DNA from: Brassica napus
Taxonomy: Eukaryota; Streptophyta; Magnoliopsida; Brassicales; Brassicaceae
Assembly: GCF_020379485.1 (NCBI RefSeq)
Contig: NW_026014653.1
Location: forward strand, 62,001 to 126,000
Length of the DNA stretch: 64,000 nucleotides
Reading direction: 5' to 3'
The stretch's first letter is position 1. Every line of letters begins with the position of its first letter. Positions 33,191-45,344 of this stretch are shown here, one piece after another. A model generated the notes under the pieces. That model worked only from the letters and a program-made list of their open reading frames with translations, was not told the DNA's origin and made no database searches. The position numbers were made by a program, and so were the translations under genes.

Positions 33191-35718
33191 TCAGTAGCTT
33201 CCAACATGTTGCCTTGGTAGTCCTCCTCCATAACTCCCCGAGCCTCCATAAGATCCTCCACCCATGTACTGCCCTTGAGGCCCACTCCTAGTGTTTGGAC
33301 AGTTTGCAGAAACATGACCAGTGTTTCCACAGACATCGCAGCTAGCACCACCACCATCATGAGGCCTAGCGCCGTTGCTAGACTGATTCCCATATTGATC
33401 TGATTGGTTTGCAGGTAAACCAAACTCCCTTCTTTCCACTGATGAGACATCTCTTGTTCCTGAGGTTCCAACACCAGAGCTGCCAGCCTCGGCGGTCCTG
33501 AGTTTCTCCATAGCATCTAGAATAGTCCTGGTATCTGATGAGTAGTTTACCTTGTCTACTTTCACAACCGTTGCTTTCACCGTAGGCTCATCCCCATACG
33601 TCTCTTCTTTAACCTTCAGCTTGAAGATGTACTTTGTAAAAGCAACCTTACGGATGATATCTTCAAACTTCTCCTCATCATTGTGTTCATGCTTCACATA
33701 ATACAAATCTTTAGCAGGCATCCCCATTATCTCCTCACCAGCCTCTTGAAACGCTGTGACCCAAGTCAGACCTGTATGGTCCTGCAACTGGAGCTGCAGT
33801 ATATACCTGTAGTCACACTCATCCACGCACTTATCACACTTCTCGCACCGCCACGTCCCGTCTCCGTTGTCAGTCACCTTTTTGTTGCACTGACGATCAC
33901 CGTTCATGAGAGGACAAGCCGTGTAGTAGAAGTTGTCCACCTTCATGTATATAATAGTGGCGTTGACTGTGATCCAGTCAGGCTTCTCCGAGGTCCCTAG
34001 CTTCTCGTCCTTGATTTGAGAGATTGTTTTGCGGACATCTACTCTGCCGCCACCGGTGAACTCTCTCGATATGGAGATGCAAGGAGCGCTCCTTCCTTCT
34101 CTAGCAAACCATTCCTTAAGCTTCTGAGCTTCAGCGAGGTCTGGCTCAACAAAGAGCTGGCTTGACCCAATGGTGCTCACCGCCTTACCATTAAACTCGC
34201 TGACCCTCCCCGCCTTAACTGCAAGAACAGGAAACTCACCAGAGTCGCAGAGACTCTGCAGCTTCTGTCCCTCTGCGTTGCAGAAGCTACCCCACATGGT
34301 TACCTCAACGCTCCGACCAGACATGTCCTTCAGCTGAAGAGATCTCTTCTGCGTCTCGGTACCCGTTTTCTTCATTATTGTTCCAGTGGGGCTGATGGAC
34401 GAGACAACGCCAATCACATCGATGATGCTGTTAGTCTCCATGCTCTCGATATCACCTATAGAACGGAAGTTGTATTGATTCTGAGGGATGGCAGCGTCCT
34501 CCTCGTGGCATTGCTGTACCGTTGACGCGTTGTCCAGCGAGATTTCGTAGTCGTTAGGGAGATGGTTGAACTTCCTCTGAGCGGGACGGAGGTTCCCCCT
34601 TGAGATTAGGTAAAGGTTGCCGACGACGATCTGGTCAAAGAACTGGTCAGCCACGGCGTTGAAGCAAGTGACTCTTATCTCTCCACCATCAGCGTCGAGA
34701 AGATCGAAGCTGAACACTTTCCCACCGCCGCGTGGGTTGTTGTAAGTCCTGAGATCTCCTTTGCTCGTGACCCTGGCTTTGATGGTCCACCTGCCTGAGT
34801 AAGGGTTAAGAGCATTGATGGGAATGATCCTAGGAGGTGCCTCGTTCCTCGCCACTGGTCCCCTGTTCTGATACATTGGTGGTGGTGGCTGGTGGCGCTG
34901 GAGAGGATAAGTGGGTGGAGGGTCACGCACAAGACCTGCAGATGGATTGTTGTATGATCCAGGTAGACTAGAACCAGAACCATACACTTGTTGTCTCTGT
35001 TGGCCAATACCTGCATGACTCGTCCCTGTCCCGTTGTTGTTGATTTGACGACCACCAGACAAATCACTCCTACCATGTTGCTCAAAACTAGAACCAGAAC
35101 CAGAACCAGAACCAAACACTTGTCGTCTCTGTTGACCAACAAGACTTGTCCCTGTCTCGGTGCTGTTGATTTGACGAGCACTACTCACATCAGTCCTACC
35201 GTGTTGCTCATAACTAGTGTTACCAGAGTCTCCTCCATGCTGTTCAGTAGCCTTTCGCCCTCGTGCATGATCTCCAATAATATCAGACTTCGTTGTAATC
35301 ACTTCCAATTGCGCAATAACAACAATCCTAACATCAATCAAACAAAACAAAACAAAAAGCTTTTTTCACTAAAGATCCAAACTTTATAACCACAACTAAT
35401 TATCATTCAACAAATACAAATGAAATGATCTTACTTTTTCTTCTGGATCTCACTACAGACGAAATGATCGAGCCTAAGGATGGAACCGGGTTGAAGAACC
35501 CCATCTTTAACAAGAGGGTTGAGAGCAACCCCCAGCATCCCCTGAATAAAGGCCGTCCCGTCTGATAACAAGACCCTAATCCTCTCCTTGGACGGTTCTT
35601 GCTGAGCCGTGAACAGCTTCAATTCCGTCACTTGAAGAACCGGCTTCATCTGTTCATGGTTCTTCACTCTATCGTTTCTTATCATCTCGATTACCCCCGC
35701 CGTCAGAATCTCCCCCAT
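33191..35718 (-). CDS. RPA1E: Replication protein A 70 kDa DNA-binding subunit (RPA1E-type)
   Basis: Two exons, 35718-35435 and 35327-33191, joined by a GT-AG intron in frame to give 806 aa. RPA70 binds single-stranded DNA with the RPA32 and RPA14 subunits in replication, repair and meiosis. Order: N-terminal OB domain (about 1-100, LTAGVIEMIRNDRV); a Gly/Gln/Ser-rich linker with an internal tandem repeat (135-215); OB domains A and B (from PINALNPYSGRWTIKARVTS); domain C with a four-Cys zinc site (CPLMNGDRQC to WRCEKC, about 566-592); and a C-terminal CCHC zinc knuckle CDVCGNTGHVSANC near 750, typical of plant RPA1C/E types. The upstream in-frame ATG at 35784 would add 22 residues not seen in the family, so MGEILTAG is taken as start. 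Position and sequence fit At4g19130. Confidence 0.93.
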
Positions 35719-36197
35719 CGAATTCGATTGAACCCACAACCGGAAAACAGAGAAAAGGATTGAACTTTGTGAATCAATTCGCAAAACTGAGGAAAGGGGA
35801 AGATTTGGATTAAAAACGATGAAGAAGAAGCCCTAGAGAGTGGAAAAGGTGCCAACTTTACGCTCCTTTCGATTGAGAGAGAGGGAAACCGAAAAGGTTC
35901 GTAATTGCATATCTCAAAATTCCCGTGCAAGCTTCGTTAGGCCCATTAAGTTATGGCAAAGGCCCATTTACAGCAAACAAAACACGTAGCAAGTGAACTG
36001 CTGAGTCAGCAGAACATTGACCACCTCTGTCTGAAAAAAAAAAACATTATTTTAATTTCTCATTCACCTCAAAGAAAGGGCAACCGATTTGGTTTTTCCG
36101 GTGAACAGTCGTAGTTCCATGTTTCGATCACTGTGAAAGAAATGGATATTCGCTCTGATTAAACTCACCGGCGAAGAAGAAGAAGAAGGAAGCTTAA
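35719..36197. promoter_or_regulatory. Shared promoter region between RPA1E (-) and three-TM gene (+)
   Basis: The start codons of the two divergent genes are 480 bp apart. Two GGCCCA boxes (35940-35945 and 35961-35966; TGGGCC on the minus strand) form a site II pair as found in promoters of proliferation and replication genes. A CT/GA-rich leader (GAAGAAGAAGAAGAAG) lies just before the ATG of the plus-strand gene. Confidence 0.6.
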
Positions 36198-37574
36198 ATG
36201 GATTCGGAAGAAACGGCGACGAAGAATCAAAAGAGGGGTTTCTCTTCGTTAGCTATGCGATTCTGTACAGCGATAGTTTTCTCGATCATCGGCTTCTTCT
36301 TCTTGTCCTTTCTATTAGGGATCTTAGTGATTTTACTCGGCGAATTGTGGGTTTCTTCTTCTTCTTCCTCCGCCTCTCTTGCTTCCCGCTGCAAAATCGT
36401 TTCCAGTTGTAAGTTAAAAGCTTTGAATGATTGATATGTTTCTTCTGCTTAGTTTTTATTAGTACTAATGGTGTCTGAGTAGTTTGAGACTGAAAGGTTA
36501 AGGCTTTTATGGATGAGACTGATGTTGGTCTTACTTACTTGATTTTGGATGTAGCGGTTGATCTAAGGTCTTCCAAAGTGTGCGGGATTGGACTTTTGAA
36601 CATCAAAGCACAACATGTGTTTTACCCTTTTGAGAGACATAAATTCAGATGTCGCTATGATTACTATTGGGCTTCTGTCTTCAAGGTCACTTCTTTCTCC
36701 TGTGACTTTGTCTCTTAAGGGTTTAGCCATTTTCTTGGTTATTGGTAAACGCCATTTGACATTCCACAGGTAGAGTATACAGATCACTTGATGGGTCAAA
36801 CAAGGCTAGCTTTCTCTGAAGCACCTAATGAAGCCCTTCCTCCTGAGTGCAGGCCTAACTTTGGTGCCGCTTTGCTTACCAAAGATAACTTCAAGGCAAG
36901 GTTCTTTTCATCATATACAGATTCTTAGACTGCAATTTACTTTGTTCTCTATCTCATTGTGCGTTGGGATTACAATCATTTTTTTTTTTGGTTTCTCCAG
37001 GTGAATGAAACTTATGACTGCTGGTACACACTAGGGATTCCAAAGATTAAGCTTTATCGGGATGGCTTTTTCGGTTGCCAAGCAGATGATCTTTCTTTCA
37101 CCGACATTTTTAAACAATACGCTGTCTTGTAAGCTCCTAAGCTTTCTTTTCATTAGTGTCGGAGTTTCAATCTTTTTTCATTTCATCATCACTAAGCTTA
37201 GGAGCTTGTCTGTTTAATTTCTCAGTCTTGTCTTGTTATTGATCATCTTTCCACTTGTTTTTTTTTTCTTCTCCAGATTCTCTAAATTGTTACAGTCGTG
37301 GTTAAGTGTAAATGGAAGACGGAAGTACTGGAGATATGATGTGATCGCTGGCATTGTATCTGGCTTCTCAACTTCCATTCTCACAGTCTTCATCGTACGG
37401 ATCTTGAGACATGCGAAATCTTGGTTCCCTCGAGCTTGTTGTTCAGTTAGAAGCCAGCTTTCTAAAGTGAACCTCTTGGTGCAAGTGAAGCGTGCTTGTT
37501 TGGTTGTTGTTTACTTCTCCATTCTCGGGTGGATGGCTACACAATACTTGAAAATTCTTTTTCCAAAGGCTTAG
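36198..37574 (+). CDS. Three-TM protein of unknown function (At4g19140-like)
   Basis: Exons 36198-36408, 36555-36685, 36770-36895, 37001-37128 and 37277-37574 join to 297 aa. Intron 3 (36896-37000) starts with GC rather than GT (CAAG|GCAAGG); the nearby GT at 36900 would break the frame, so the GC-AG form is favoured. The N-terminus has one hydrophobic span (about residues 20-45, AIVFSIIGFFFLSFLLGILVIL). A central soluble part follows (CRYDYYWASVFK, NETYDCWYTLG), with several Cys, and two more spans near the C-terminus (IAGIVSGFSTSILTVFIVR and LVVVYFSILGWMATQYL). I recall the A. thaliana counterpart as a protein of unknown function with a vague 'exopolysaccharide production negative regulator' label, which I would not rely on. 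Confidence 0.85.
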
Positions 37575-37614
37575 AGAACAAAAAAAAGAAACACATTCCT
37601 TGAGAGAGAGTTGT

Positions 37615-38475
37615 TGAGTATGTAATGATTCGTAGAGAGTTATGTGATGTGATCTTTAAAATCATTTACAGCAAAAGAAAGCAATCCAGAGAACGACAGC
37701 TTTAAAATCTAAGGATTGATTCAAACTGTTACTAGATTACTTGGAAACTGATGGAATCTTTATACAAACTGTTACTAGAGTACTTCAAGTAGACACTTCC
37801 ATTGTTTGGTTCCTCAGTTTATTATGATCAGCTTCTGTGTCATCGTGTCTGAAGAAGCATCTTCTTTGTTCTCCTCATCGTTCACATCTTCAGAATCCCT
37901 TTATTACCTGCAACATCTGCTGGATTCTCCCGGGCCTTTGTTGTGGCTCGGACATTGGCTCCTTACTTAACCAAGTACTTGACGAGGTCCCAGTGAGAAC
38001 CTTGAGCAGCGTAGTGAAGAGGTATAAGTCCCTTGCGAGTGATGAAGTTCACTGAAACTCCGAAAGACAATAGAGTTCTCTCACAAGTTCCAAGTGTGAA
38101 TTGCAAAAAAAAAAAGGGTAAAGAGGAAGAGAGTGATAGATAGTTGCATTGGAGTTGAATTAGTAATGATATAAGTATATATGCTGTAGAAAGAATTACA
38201 TGTCAACTGAACAGGTAAACTTTTTGCTCTCTCATGAAGATTTCCTTCTTACTTTTTCTTCCTAGATTATGTAATACCGGAAAAAGAGTAAAAAAATAAA
38301 GATTGTGGAAGAGATTAAAAAAGCCGTACCAATAAACGTCTTCTACTACATCTTGAGCATGTGTGATTCAGCCAGCGACGAACTAAGATCTTCTCGGGAC
38401 TGTGATCTCCGGCTTTGGAGACGCATTTGACTCCTGCGAGGGGAGGACACTGCTGTCAACTTGCATCTCCCCTAT
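37615..38475 (-). pseudogene. Broken ankyrin gene 3' end plus APY7 3' tip (copy A)
   Basis: On the minus strand, 38060-37840 reads an ankyrin-like segment FITRKGLIPLHYAAQGSHWD, then a stop codon inside the next helix, then GANVRATTKA. This fits the ankyrin protein I recall at At4g19150, of which no intact copy exists here. 38475-38338 is a damaged copy of the last coding exon of APY7 (the real one ends at 50928), including the SHMLKM-end region. So this block copies the ankyrin/APY7 junction and lies directly downstream of the three-TM gene, as in the ancestral order. Related copies are at 48045-48860 and 50610-50925. Confidence 0.82.
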
Positions 38476-40159
38476 GCAAAAAAAAAAAGAAGTCTTATTA
38501 TATTCACGGAATCTTCTAAACTGCCGCTTGAAGACCTCATGTCATTGGGTCATTATATGTGTGCAAGGATTCTAATGGTATGTAGGTTGACAAACATGGT
38601 AGTCTTGTGCGGCATTTGGTAGAATTAATGTTGATTCCTTAACGTTACAGACAAAAGTAACTATTCAAGAAAATAGTTGAAAAATGTCCGCCTAAATTTC
38701 ATTAAGGTGTTTTTTCCAAATGTGAGAGACGATGTTGTAATGTCATTTTTATTAACTTTTGTCATTGCTTTAATGATGGTAATATATGTCTTATTTTTAT
38801 TATTTTATGTATTAGATTTTTTCACTTTTTTTAAAAAAAATTGTTTTTATTATGTATGAGACGTCAGTTAGGCGTTTTCGTCATTCTCATGCTAATTTAT
38901 ATATAATCTTAAGCTTGTACCACAAAGAAAAAAATAAGCAAAAAAATATGTGAGATTTTCTCCTTGTGGTCTTAGGTATGATGGAATGTGAGAATAGTAT
39001 CATAAATAGATTTTTATCTTCTGTGTTTTTATGAATTTTTTCTATTATTATTCGATGCCTTTCGTATTTTTATTAGATTATGTATTCTTAATAAATTATT
39101 GTCTGTTGATTATTTTTTCACCAATCTCAAATTTTATTATGTATTTCATTATATTTATATTATTTTATTGTTATATTTTATCATTTTCAATTTCAAACTA
39201 GTTATTGTAAAAAAAAATAGTTTTGATTATGTATTAAACATTGTTTATGATTTTATCATTTCATCTTATTTTTATTAGTTCGAGCTTAGTGAAATGATAG
39301 AAAGAAAACAACTTTCATTAGATCCATTCATTTTTTAAGTGGCGTAAGTTCGATGAAACATGAGAAAAAAATATTGTAACTGTATTTTATTTTTATTTTT
39401 TTTAATTTTCTCCATTTATTCTTAATATTTTGTATTTTTGCATTATATTATATAACTTTTACTAAAATATTATTTTTTGACTAAACTTCCACCAAACTTA
39501 TGTTACATTATTATTTTCACTAATTTTTATTTTATTTTTTAAATAATTTTTAAATTATTATTTTGATTATCTATTAATTTTGGGTGTAATTTTCATCATT
39601 TTTTGTGTGAGCTTAAATTTTGTGGTCAAAAGGGAGAAAATTAATTCATGAGATTAGTTTCTTGTCTTTTTGTTGGCATGAGTATGATAAAAAGTGAAAA
39701 TAGTAAGGAAAATTGTCAAAAATATCATATTCATGATATCACTTTCCATGTTTACACTAACGATTATTAGCCTCACTTTTAAAAAGAAAAAAAACATTTA
39801 TAACCCCATGGTTAACTAATATAAATTTAAGATTTAGAATTGAGAGGTGGGTTAGCGTTTAGGCTTTAGTGTTTAGGATTTAGGGTTTATAGTTGACGGG
39901 TGGGGTTTAAGGTTTAAGATTGAAGGTTTTTGAGTTGAGGGGTGAAGTTTAGGGTTTAGGGTCGAGGGTTTAGTGAAATAACCCAGGTTCTATTTTTATG
40001 GTTGGAAAATGAAATATTGATGAAAATCGATTTATGGGTTATTATATGTTTTGTTAATTGATTTGGTTTAGATGTTAAGAAAATGAAAATTTTAGAATAA
40101 TTAATTAAATTTTAAAGAACTATGCTTATGTCTGAAAATGAAATATTGATGAAAATAGG
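38476..40159. other. AT-rich intergenic DNA
   Basis: No coding signal. 39700-39980 has the look of a decayed Mutator-like terminal region (AAAATTGTCAAAAATATCA followed by telomere-like units), which is a frequent combination in crucifer MULE ends; no partner terminus was found. Confidence 0.45.
39851..39975 (+). repeat. Degenerate telomere-like (TTTAGGG) tract
   Basis: Repeated TTTAGGG and one-base variants (GTTTAGGCTTTAGTGTTTAGG, AGGGTTTAGGGTCGAGGGTTTAG) over about 125 bp. They are irregular, so this is an interstitial relic rather than a recent telomere insertion. Confidence 0.7.
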
Positions 40160-42416
40160 AGTTTATGTCAAGTAGATCCTTTATCACCTTATTTATTTAT
40201 TCTCTGCACTGAGGCTTTAATTGCAAATATAAAAAAGGCAGAAAGATGGCAACAACTAACGGGAATGAAAGTAGCTAGAGCTTGTCTATCGATATCTCAC
40301 TTGCTTTTTGCGGATGACAGTCTTTTCTTTTGTAAAGCTCAAAAGGAAGAGTGTCAAACCATTCTCAGGATTTTGAAGGAATATGAGGCAGTTTCAGGAC
40401 AACTAATAAATTTTGATAAGTCTTCAATTCAATTTGGACATAAGATTGAAGAACCCGTTAGACAGGAATTAAGGGATATTTTGGACATTCAGAATCTTGG
40501 AGGAATGAGATCCTACCTGGGTTTACCAGAAAATATGGGGGGATCAAAGATCCAAGTTTTTAGCTTTGTACAAGATCGTTTAAATAATAGAGTCAATGGG
40601 TGGACTTTCAAGTTTTTCACAAAAGGTGGAAAGGAAGTGATCATTAAATCAGTGATTACGACATTACCAAATCATACGATGTCTTGCTATCGTTAACCTA
40701 AGGCAACTGTGAAAAAATTGACGGGCGCGGTGTCACAATTCTGGTGGAGTTCAGGGGGAAGTACAAGAGGCATGCACTGGAAATCATGGGTCAAAGTATG
40801 TGTAGATAAGGATGAAGGAGGTTTGGGGTTCAAAGATATCACTGATTTCAACACAGCGATGCTTGGTAAACAGTTATGGCGTCTGATAGAGAGGCCAAAC
40901 ACTTTATTCTCTCGAGTTTTCAAAGGTCGGTATTTTAGAAATGCTTCACCTTTGGAACCGATTCGTTCATATTCTCCGTCATATGGCTGGCGGAGTATTG
41001 TTTCTGCTAGATCTCTGGTAAGCAAAGGACTAATCAAACGGGTGGGATCAGGTTCTTCTATATCTGTATGGAATGATCCATGGCTCCCAACCACTCGCCC
41101 GAGACCAGCCAATAAAAATCAACACAATTTATATCTGAACCTTACAGTAGAGTCTCTCATTGACTCTACCTCACGCACTTGGAATTCACAGGCAATTCGG
41201 GCTTTGGTGGATCCACAGGATGCGAAACTTATAGAAAGCATACCACTGAGCATGACTCAGAGGGTAGATAGAGATGGATGGCACTTCACAAAAAATGGGA
41301 AATATACGGGCAAATCAGGATATCAGGTAGAACGGATCTATCTAGATAGGGAAATGCCACCATTATTGATTGGTCCCACAGTTGATGTCATGAAGGCTTT
41401 CTGCTGGAAAATACGATGTCCACCAAAGTTAAAACACTTCCTATGGCAATTAGTGACATGATGTATGGCAGTGAAGAAGAATTTACAAGCAAGGGGGATA
41501 TAAGGGGGTATTTGTTGTGGAAGATGTGGAGCCTAAGAGGAATCCATAAACCATGTGTTTTTTGAATGTCCTCCAGCAATCCAGGTTTGCGCTCTTTCGA
41601 AGATACCATCAAATCCAACTATTTTTCCAACAAGTTCTCTCTTCACAAACATGGATCATCTGTTCTGAAGAGTTTTCCCGCAGATGGAAGATCATCAGTT
41701 TGCATGGATGCTATGATACATCTGCAAAGCTAGGAATAATAAAGTTTTCAGTAACAGAATCAACACTGTGGGCTGAGGCACAAAAATTGAATGAACAGAA
41801 GACAATACCACAAATAGTAAATATGATCCTACCGTCAATTCCAGGAAGTTGGTGTTTTTCGGATGGCTCATGGAAAGAGGGTGATACCTTTTCAGGACAA
41901 GGTTGGTTCAGCACCTTAGAAGGATTTGATGGATTGTTGGGGGCGAGGAATGTTAGGGCTAGTCTCTCTCCCTTTCATGCGGAGATGGAATTGCTACTCT
42001 GGACAATGGAATGTATGAGGAATTTACGTCAATATCAGGTTACGTTTGCTACGAATTGTTCTCAATTGGTGAAGATGGTTTCGGAACCAGAAGAATGACC
42101 AGTTTTTGCAAATTATTTGGAAGATGTCAAGATCCTGAAAGAGAGTTTCACCCGATCAGATATTATCTATGTACCAAGGACGCAAAATTCAAAGGCGGAT
42201 AGACTAGCATGCAGTGTTAGAAAGCAACCGTCTTTTGTAGTTCACATGGATGCAGATCACCCGATTTGGATTACAGAGTCAGTATGAGTCTGTATAAGTT
42301 AGACTGAAAAAATGCGTCCAATTTTTAGATATTCTCTCGATGAAGTGGCTTAAGGGGAAGATACCTTGTTCTCCTTTATATGTATACATAGATAGTAGTA
42401 TCATAAGAAAAAAAAA
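40160..42416 (+). mobile_element. 5'-truncated L1-type LINE with C-terminal RNase H
   Basis: Begins abruptly inside reverse transcriptase at VDPLSPYLFILCTEAL, then the catalytic LLFADDSLFF box (about 40300-40330), the SYLGLPENMGGSK thumb region, the zinc-binding zf-RVT segment (about 41360-41570, disrupted), and an RNase H of the RVT_3 type (CFSDGSWKEGD at about 41850, ending near 42290). Stops at 40694 and 41459 and frame changes near 41500-41850 and 42096 show it is dead. The 3' UTR ends in a short A-rich stretch at 42408-42416. The truncated 5' end is typical of target-primed reverse transcription. Confidence 0.87.
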
Positions 42417-43427
42417 CTAAACTATAACAAAGACTATTAATTATAGTTATGAATTTAATGATTAACCATAACGAAAATGTGTACTTTGATATGTTTATAG
42501 TCAATAGATTCGAAACCCGTAGGTCTTGGACCTCTTCTGTTATAAAATTGTATGGTCTAGTGTTTTCTGTTAGTGAAATGCAAAAGTCATGCCACAGTTT
42601 TGAGGTTTTTTCATTGCCTATTGCCTTTTCCTAAGTTTGTATTTAGTAGAGATCTAGTCCATGTTGAATCTCTCTCTCTAGGAAAGATTTTGTTATGGCA
42701 ATACTTACATTTTAGGATTTTATTCTAGATTTCCAATTTTCGGAAAAGAAATTAAGAGAAATTGGATTGCATATACATAAAAACATTAAAAATTAAGTTT
42801 ATAACTATAACAACTTTTTGATTATGATATTCTTTGTATAATATGAATAAAAAGAAAAGTTACCCTTCATTCATGTTCATTTATACTCTCACTTCCATCG
42901 TTGATCTTTTTCTTCTTAAACTATTTTTTCTTTTCTAAAAATTTATATTGATCTTTGTTCTCTTTCTTTTATTCCATGATCATTTACAAGTTTTATGATT
43001 TTTTTGGAAAATGAACTTTCCACGCCGTACAATCATCATATCCAAAAATTGATCGTTTGATCACTTTTCTTCATATATTTGTTTGGCTTTACAATTTTGC
43101 TACTTTTCAATATATGTAGGATTAAAAAACAGAGAATGCGCCAAACTATTGGAGAAAATAAATTGTACAAGTTGTGTTGTACTATTCTATTTGATAAACA
43201 TAAAATATAAAAGGTTTCTTAATGTTTCAAGAAAATATGAATTTGATAATGTGTTTGTTTAGTAGATTGTGCTTCAGTATAAACTTTTATGTGTCAAAAC
43301 TTTATATCTAATGCAAACACAATTTTTTCCTGAATACTACCTTACAATGAAGTATATACACAAAATTTTGCAACAATTCTTGTGAATACTATACTATTTT
43401 ATTTTAATGTCTAAGTATATTGTAGTC

Positions 43428-43509
43428 ATCTTCCTCCCCCTCCCCCTCCCCTCCCCCCTCCTCCTCCTCCTCCTCCTCCTCCTCCTCCTCCTCCCCTCCC
43501 GTCCTCCTT
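43428..43509 (+). repeat. Polypyrimidine (CCCCCT/CTC)n tract
   Basis: About 80 bases of almost pure C and T: first C-rich units, then about twelve CTC triplets. The complementary strand is pure purine. Such mirror-like tracts can adopt triplex DNA and are length-variable. Confidence 0.9.
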
Positions 43510-43795
43510 CTTTGTTACGGCAAGGCATCGCTATCACTCTTTCTTAACCAATAAACGATTTAAATTGTGATGTTTCTATGTATCAAGTTCTTTATACTAT
43601 TTATTTAATAGATATAGTATAGTATAATATGTTAGTTATGTATAACATGTTAAATACACATGAATTGGGTTTTGTACAGATGAAAGATGAACATGTGCAC
43701 TATATATCTCGCGTTTGCTTCACCCGCACACCACTCTAACATAAACTTCCCTTGGCGTCACAACACAGACATTTATGTTAACATTCTCAAGCTAT

Positions 43796-43950
43796 GACCC
43801 TCCCAATTGGTTAGGCATTGTAGACATACTAAAAATGAAAAGCTTATGTGGTTGTGTCGAGTATTTCATACTCAAACTGTCATACTAATTTGACCTTTCC
43901 AATTGGTTAGCCATTGTGGAATTATTAAAAATGAAAAGCTTATGTGGTTG
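43796..43950. repeat. Imperfect tandem repeat, 96-bp period
   Basis: A ~59-bp unit containing CCAATTGGTTAGGCATTGT and AAAAATGAAAAGCTTATGTG occurs at 43796-43854 and 43892-43950 with a few differences. Confidence 0.8.
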
Positions 43951-44219
43951 GTTACTATGTTGTAATCATGTATAGTTTAGTTACTTACCGGATGAAATCC
44001 AACCTTGTAATTAGTTATTTTCTTTGGACTGTACTATATGGTGTGGAGTATAATATGACATATTTTTGGAGCGTCAACGTCAAATACAGAAGGAGATTTT
44101 GGTCACGTTTGTGCGTAAATTGTCTCATCCATCCACAGTTGCATTTGTAGCATTGATATATTTTTAATCTTTTTCCCTTATATATAGCAAATTTTCCCAA
44201 AAAGCAAAAAGATTGGATA

Positions 44220-45232
44220 TCCCCTATATATTATTTGTGAAATATTACAACTTATTTTTGTAGCCACGTGTCATCACTAGGATGATTCTTAGAATTATTA
44301 GAGAAATATGTTGGTCCATCTAATTATATAATTAGCTTTTTATTAAACTAATCATAAATTCATTATTAATGTCATTTATTATTTCCTTAAATAAAGATTA
44401 CGGAATTGCCTAATGTGGCTAAAGTATATATGACAATTAATAATTTTGAATAATAAAGATCTGATAAAAAACAATGTATCTTCTATCGAATTTGTTTAAT
44501 TTTAAACTATTAAAATAATTTTAAAAAATCACAATAACCATATTATAAAAATTTAGATTTTTCTTTATATGTTATATTTTGAATTTTAAAAACGACTATA
44601 AATTACTAAAACTGTTAAAAGTCTCACATTCAAATTTTGCGATCCATGGTTTAAAATTTTTGTTATGACAAAATACAAATGATTACAAAATCATATAAAT
44701 AAAAGTTTAATTTAATTAATCATTAAGATTTAAAATATATATGTATATATATCATTCTAAATTAAACTATAAACCATATTGAATAAATAAATATTTTAAT
44801 TTCAAATTTACTTTGAATAAATTTTTTTATAAAAGTTTTGAACTAACATTGATAAATTTTTTTAAATTATAAATTACTAAAATTATTAATCGAACAATGA
44901 AAATTTTGTTATCAGTAATTTAAAGTTTTTGCTATTAAAGATACACATGATCAAAAAAAACATATGAGTAGAAAGCATCATTTAATAGACATTAATATTA
45001 AAAATATACTATGTATGTTAATATCATTTAAATTTAATTACATATCCTATCAAATTTTTTAAAAAAATGTTTGGATTAATAAAATTGATTTATACGTTTG
45101 CACCAATTTAATTATATATGTAATAGTTACTGACTTTTAATTATTCAACATATATTTATTATTTCATAATATGTAAAAACATATAATACATAAAATAATT
45201 TATATATATAATGTTTAACCCGCGCAATCTAG
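44220..45232 (+). mobile_element. Second non-autonomous Helitron
   Basis: Starts TCCCCTATATATTATTTGTG followed by TAGCCACGTGTCATC, the beginning of a very common crucifer Helitron family, and ends CTAG (45229-45232). It lies between A (44219) and T (45233). The usual 3' hairpin is degenerate: only one arm (CCCGCGC) is clear. 1013 bp, AT-rich, no coding capacity. It ends 57 bp before the TATA box of the NYN gene. Confidence 0.72.
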
Positions 45233-45245
45233 TAAAGTAGGTAAA

Positions 45246-45344
45246 GCCCACACCAATACTAGGTTTTGTTAGGCACATTAGTTTGGTGTATAAAAAGAAA
45301 CCCTATACGTATGGAGGACTTGCGTGTGAGATTTGTTAGAGAGG
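45246..45344 (+). promoter_or_regulatory. Core promoter of the NYN gene
   Basis: TATAAAAA at 45289-45296 stands 49 bp before the ATG. Upstream at 45246-45251 is AGCCCA (TGGGCT, site II type) and just after the TATA lies AAACCCTATA, a near telo-box. Because the Helitron ends at 45232, all more distal promoter sequence is transposon-derived. Confidence 0.55.

Larger units (their letters stand above)
42417..44219. other. AT-rich intergenic DNA with simple repeats
   Basis: No gene supported. Includes a pyrimidine tract (43428-43509) and a 96-bp-offset tandem repeat (43796-43950). Short ORFs here are AT-rich and unrecognisable. Confidence 0.5.

Noticed and set aside
35719..35784. Upstream ATG for RPA1E at 35784
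   Set aside because: Would add 22 residues before the N-terminal OB fold, unlike other RPA70 proteins.
42500..42530. Possible tRNA gene (AGATTCGAAACCCG)
   Set aside because: Only a box B-like stretch; no cloverleaf could be formed by eye.
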